From CAZKGE01 sp964541695 (GTDB lineage Bacteria > Bacillota > Clostridia > Christensenellales > CAG-138): DNA of 6,711 nucleotides. The notes under the pieces were generated by a model that had not been told where the DNA came from, did no database searches, and saw nothing but the letters and a program-made list of their open reading frames with translations. The stretch is taken from assembly GCA_964541695.1 (NCBI GenBank), contig CAZIRB010000112.1, positions 1-6,711 on the forward strand, written 5' to 3'. Every line of letters begins with the position of its first letter. The stretch's first letter is position 1. This document shows positions 4,210-6,711 of the stretch, piece after piece. The translations under genes were made by a program, and so were the position numbers.

Positions 4210-5265
4210 ATGCGAAACGTACGGGTGGCCGTCTGGGGCTTTGGCGCGATGGGCGGCGGCGTGGCGAAGGTGCTTTTGGGTAAGCGCGGCGTGGACGTTG
4301 TGGGCGTATGCGACATCCACCCGGCGCGCGTAAACAGGAGCATGTTCGAGGTGCTCGGGATCGAGCGCGGGGAGCGGGCGGACGTGATGATCGAGCCGGA
4401 CATCGGGCGTGCGCTCGCTGGGAAGCCGGACGTGTGCGTGCTCGCGACGGACTCGTTTACGAAAAAAGCGTTTTCGAAGATTAAAACGATCGTCGAGCGC
4501 GGCGTGAACGTAATCTGTACGGCGGAGCAAATGAGCTATCCCGCGGCGAACGAGCCGGAGCTGGCGCAAGAGATGGACCGCCTGGCCAGGGAGAACGGCG
4601 TTTCGATCCTCGGCACGGGCATCAACCCGGGCCTGATGATGGACCTGCTCGCGGTGTGCCTGTCGGGCTGTATGACGAGCGTCGAGCGCGTCGCGTGCCG
4701 GCGTGTCAACTCGCTCTCGCCGTTCGGTCCGGCGGTGATGGAGGAGCAGGGCATCGGCATCACGCTCGAGGAATTCGAGCGCGGCGTGGCGAGCGGCACG
4801 CTGGCCGGGCACGTGGGCTTTGCGGAGAGCGTCGGCATGATCTCGGACGCGCTGGGATTGGGTATCGACCGGTTCGAACAGCAGATGCGGCCCATCGTGA
4901 CGGTCGTGGATCGGAGATCGCCGCACGGGTTCGCGGCGGCGGGGCGTGTGGCGGGCGTGAACATGACGGGCCAGGGCTACCGAAACGGCGAGGTCGTAAT
5001 CGATCTCGTGCATCCGCAGCAGATCGAACCGCAGCTTGGCGGCACGGAGACGGGCGACTACATCGCGCTTTCCGGCACGCCGAACGTGAATATGTCGATC
5101 CGGCCCGAGGTGGACGGCGGAATCGGCACGATCGCGATGTGCGTCAACATGATCCCGCACGTGATCAACGCGCGGCCGGGCCTTAGGACGATGCTCGACC
5201 TGCCGGTCCCGCGCGCGATCATGGGCGATTTCCGCGATTCTATCGAGGAGGAGCTGGAAGGATGA
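4210..5265 (+). CDS. ord: 2,4-diaminopentanoate dehydrogenase
   Basis: This 351-aa cytoplasmic NAD(P)-dependent enzyme oxidatively deaminates 2,4-diaminopentanoate to 2-amino-4-ketopentanoate, releasing ammonia, in anaerobic ornithine degradation. The N-terminal Rossmann fold starts with VAVWGFGAMGGG (residues 6-17), a dinucleotide-binding glycine motif. The overall pattern is that of the dihydrodipicolinate-reductase-like Ord family, including ILGTGINPG (133-141) and the C-terminal block LSGTPNVNM through MCVNMIPHVINARPGL (287-325), which is typical of Ord. The identification rests mainly on the immediate neighbours ortA and ortB, since Ord-like proteins are otherwise easily labelled dihydrodipicolinate reductase. 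The ATG has GGAGG 8 nt upstream. Its TGA overlaps the ortA start as ATGA (5262-5265), indicating translational coupling. Confidence 0.92.
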   Translation: MRNVRVAVWGFGAMGGGVAKVLLGKRGVDVVGVCDIHPARVNRSMFEVLGIERGERADVMIEPDIGRALAGKPDVCVLATDSFTKKAFSKIKTIVERGVNVICTAEQMSYPAANEPELAQEMDRLARENGVSILGTGINPGLMMDLLAVCLSGCMTSVERVACRRVNSLSPFGPAVMEEQGIGITLEEFERGVASGTLAGHVGFAESVGMISDALGLGIDRFEQQMRPIVTVVDRRSPHGFAAAGRVAGVNMTGQGYRNGEVVIDLVHPQQIEPQLGGTETGDYIALSGTPNVNMSIRPEVDGGIGTIAMCVNMIPHVINARPGLRTMLDLPVPRAIMGDFRDSIEEELEG

Positions 5266-5570
5266 CGGCGAATAAAGGCGACTTTGTCCGGCTGCACGTG
5301 ACCGTGCTCGAGGCCAAGGCGCGCGCGCTTTCCGCGCTGCCGCTCGACACGCGGGACGTGCCGCTCGAGATGTGGGTCAAGGGGCATTTGCTAAGCGACG
5401 CCGAGGTCGGCGGCCCCGCGGCGGTCCGGACCAAGACGGGCCGTATCGTCGAGGGCACGCTCGTCGAGGTAAACCCGCACTACACGCACTCGTTCGGCGC
5501 GTATGTGACGGAGCTGGAACAGGCCGGCGACGGCGTCGTCGCGTTGCTGAGAGGAGGCGAACGCAAATGA
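5262..5570 (+). CDS. ortA: 2-amino-4-ketopentanoate thiolase, alpha subunit
   Basis: This 102-aa protein is the small subunit of the OrtAB thiolase, which splits 2-amino-4-ketopentanoate with CoA into acetyl-CoA and alanine in ornithine fermentation. Size and sequence fit OrtA, with the conserved-looking stretches PLEMWVKG (34-41) and VRTKTGRIVEGTLVEVNPHY (55-74) followed by THSFG. No signal peptide or membrane segment is present. The start overlaps the ord stop (ATGA), and AGGAGGAG (5246-5253) inside the end of ord lies 8 nt upstream. Its own stop overlaps the ortB start in the same ATGA arrangement (5567-5570), which suits production of two subunits in fixed ratio. Confidence 0.92.
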   Translation: MTANKGDFVRLHVTVLEAKARALSALPLDTRDVPLEMWVKGHLLSDAEVGGPAAVRTKTGRIVEGTLVEVNPHYTHSFGAYVTELEQAGDGVVALLRGGERK

Positions 5571-6711
5571 GGGACAGCTCCTACGCGGCGGTCATGGGCC
5601 GCAGGGCCGAGATCATGCGCGCCTCGGTCGGCGTCGACTACGGTGCGTTTGAGTCCGGTTCGATCGCGTTCGATTATGAAAAGATGATGGTCTCAACGGG
5701 CTACTCGCTCGGCGACGTGGCCGGGATCCAGCGCGGCTTTGCGGTCGGCGGCACGCCGCTGATCGAGCTGCCGAATATCACGGCGCTGGCCAGAATGCTC
5801 GCGCCCGCGGGCTGCGGCGCGCGCATATTCATAAAGGACGAGGCGGCCAACCCGTCCGGGAGCTTTAAGGCGCGCCGCGCGGCCGTGTCGATCCATCAGG
5901 CGAAGAAGATGGGTTACAGGGGCGCGATCGCGGCCACGAGCGGCAACTACGGCGCGGCGGTGGCAAGCTGCTGCGCCAAAGCAGGCCTCGACTGCATTGT
6001 CGTGCAGGAATGCTTCGACTCGGCGGGCCGGGGCCAGCCGGAGATCGTCGAGAAGGCCAGGAAGTGCGAGGCGCTCGGCGCGGAGGTCGTGCAGCTCACG
6101 GTCGGGCCGGAGCTGTTCTATGAATTTTTACGCCTGCTCGAGGAAACGGGGTATTTCAACGCATCGCTGTACACGACGTTCGGCGTGTCCGGCGTGGAGA
6201 CGCTCGGCTTCGAGCTGGCCGGCCAGTTCCGCGCGCGCGAGGGGAAGGACCCCGACGCGGTCGTGTGCACGAACGCGGGCGGCGGGAACCTCACCGGCAC
6301 CGCTCGCGGGCTGCTCAAGGCCGGCTGCCGCGCCGAGGTGATCGCCGCGTCGGTCAACTTAAAGGGTCTGCACATGGCGTCGGACTCGCAGTTCAACAAA
6401 AAGTCGTTCACGACCGGGCACACGGGCTTCGGCATCCCGTTTGCGACGTGGCCGGACCGCTCGGACGTGCCCAGGAGCGCCGCGCGGCCGCTAAGGTACA
6501 TGGACCGCTACGTGACGGTGACGCAGGGCGAGGTATTTTACACGACCGAGATGCTCGCGCGCCTGGAGGGCATCGAGCGCGGCCCGGCGGGCAACACGAG
6601 CCTCGCCGCGGCGTTTTCGCTGGCGCAGACCATGCCGGAAGACGCGTGCATCGTCGTGCAGGAGACCGAGTACACCGGCGCGGGCAAGCACGCCAACGCG
6701 CAGCTCGCGTT
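5567..6711 (+). CDS. ortB: 2-amino-4-ketopentanoate thiolase, beta subunit (3' end outside the window)
   Basis: 381 complete codons are visible and no stop is reached, so the gene runs off the right edge; family members have roughly 470 residues. It is the pyridoxal-phosphate subunit of OrtAB and belongs to the threonine synthase/tryptophan synthase beta fold group. NPSGSFKAR carries the likely Schiff-base Lys101. ATSGNYGAA (123-131) is the substrate/PLP loop. TNAGGGNLTG (235-244) is the phosphate-binding glycine loop. The start at 5567 is set by AGGAGG (5552-5557), 9 nt upstream, and overlaps the ortA stop. In known ornithine clusters ortB is followed by the D-ornithine aminomutase genes oraS and oraE, which would be expected beyond the edge. 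Confidence 0.93.
   Translation, partial: MRDSSYAAVMGRRAEIMRASVGVDYGAFESGSIAFDYEKMMVSTGYSLGDVAGIQRGFAVGGTPLIELPNITALARMLAPAGCGARIFIKDEAANPSGSFKARRAAVSIHQAKKMGYRGAIAATSGNYGAAVASCCAKAGLDCIVVQECFDSAGRGQPEIVEKARKCEALGAEVVQLTVGPELFYEFLRLLEETGYFNASLYTTFGVSGVETLGFELAGQFRAREGKDPDAVVCTNAGGGNLTGTARGLLKAGCRAEVIAASVNLKGLHMASDSQFNKKSFTTGHTGFGIPFATWPDRSDVPRSAARPLRYMDRYVTVTQGEVFYTTEMLARLEGIERGPAGNTSLAAAFSLAQTMPEDACIVVQETEYTGAGKHANAQLA

Noticed and set aside
3604..5160. Long minus-strand ORF (518 aa) over ord and the repeat element, and similar minus-strand ORFs at 3123-4166 and 3548-4117
   Set aside because: They are antisense to the well-supported ord or arcA and stay open because of GC-rich codon use and the 43-codon repeat period. 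Compositions are Arg/His/Ala-rich and no ribosome site supports them.

Overview
The window is GC-rich bacterial DNA with strong G/C preference at third codon positions and textbook Shine-Dalgarno sequences (AGGAGG type) in front of every gene. The gene content, arginine deiminase followed by the oxidative branch of ornithine fermentation (ord, ortA, ortB), points to an anaerobic amino-acid-fermenting bacterium, most likely a high-GC member of the Clostridia. Genus or family cannot be decided from the sequence alone.

Layout. 1-311: intergenic repeat DNA made of GC-rich hairpin modules, ending in a run of C-tracts that abuts the stop codon of the first gene. 309-764 (minus): a small protein of the L-2-amino-thiazoline-4-carboxylate (ATC) hydrolase family. 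832-2127 (minus): an AraC-type regulator with two complete AraC DNA-binding domains in tandem. 2128-2462: a divergent control region with a cluster of TATGC/GCATA-type motifs. 2463-3680 (plus): arginine deiminase, arcA. 3678-4150: a roughly 470-bp non-coding repeat element with short terminal inverted repeats and TA at both ends, containing 129-bp tandem repeats. 4210-5265, 5262-5570 and 5567-window end (plus): ord, ortA and ortB, translationally coupled through ATGA overlaps. ortB is cut by the window edge.

How the genes fit together. ArcA turns arginine into citrulline and ammonia. Citrulline can be converted to ornithine (ornithine carbamoyltransferase is not in the window). After racemisation and the aminomutase step (also not in the window, perhaps downstream), Ord deaminates 2,4-diaminopentanoate to 2-amino-4-ketopentanoate, and OrtAB cleaves that with CoA to acetyl-CoA and alanine. 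The divergent AraC-type protein is the obvious candidate regulator of arcA and possibly of the ATC hydrolase-like gene.

The most interesting signal is the repeat element. At arcA it begins inside the stop codon, at TA followed by GGGGGACG, and ends CGTTCCCC followed by TA. Removing it restores a TAA stop and leaves only 58 nt before ord. The same 14-nt junction (GTAGGGGGACGGGG) also forms the stop codon of the ATC hydrolase-like gene. This suggests a TA-targeting miniature element that settles in stop codons and regenerates TAG.
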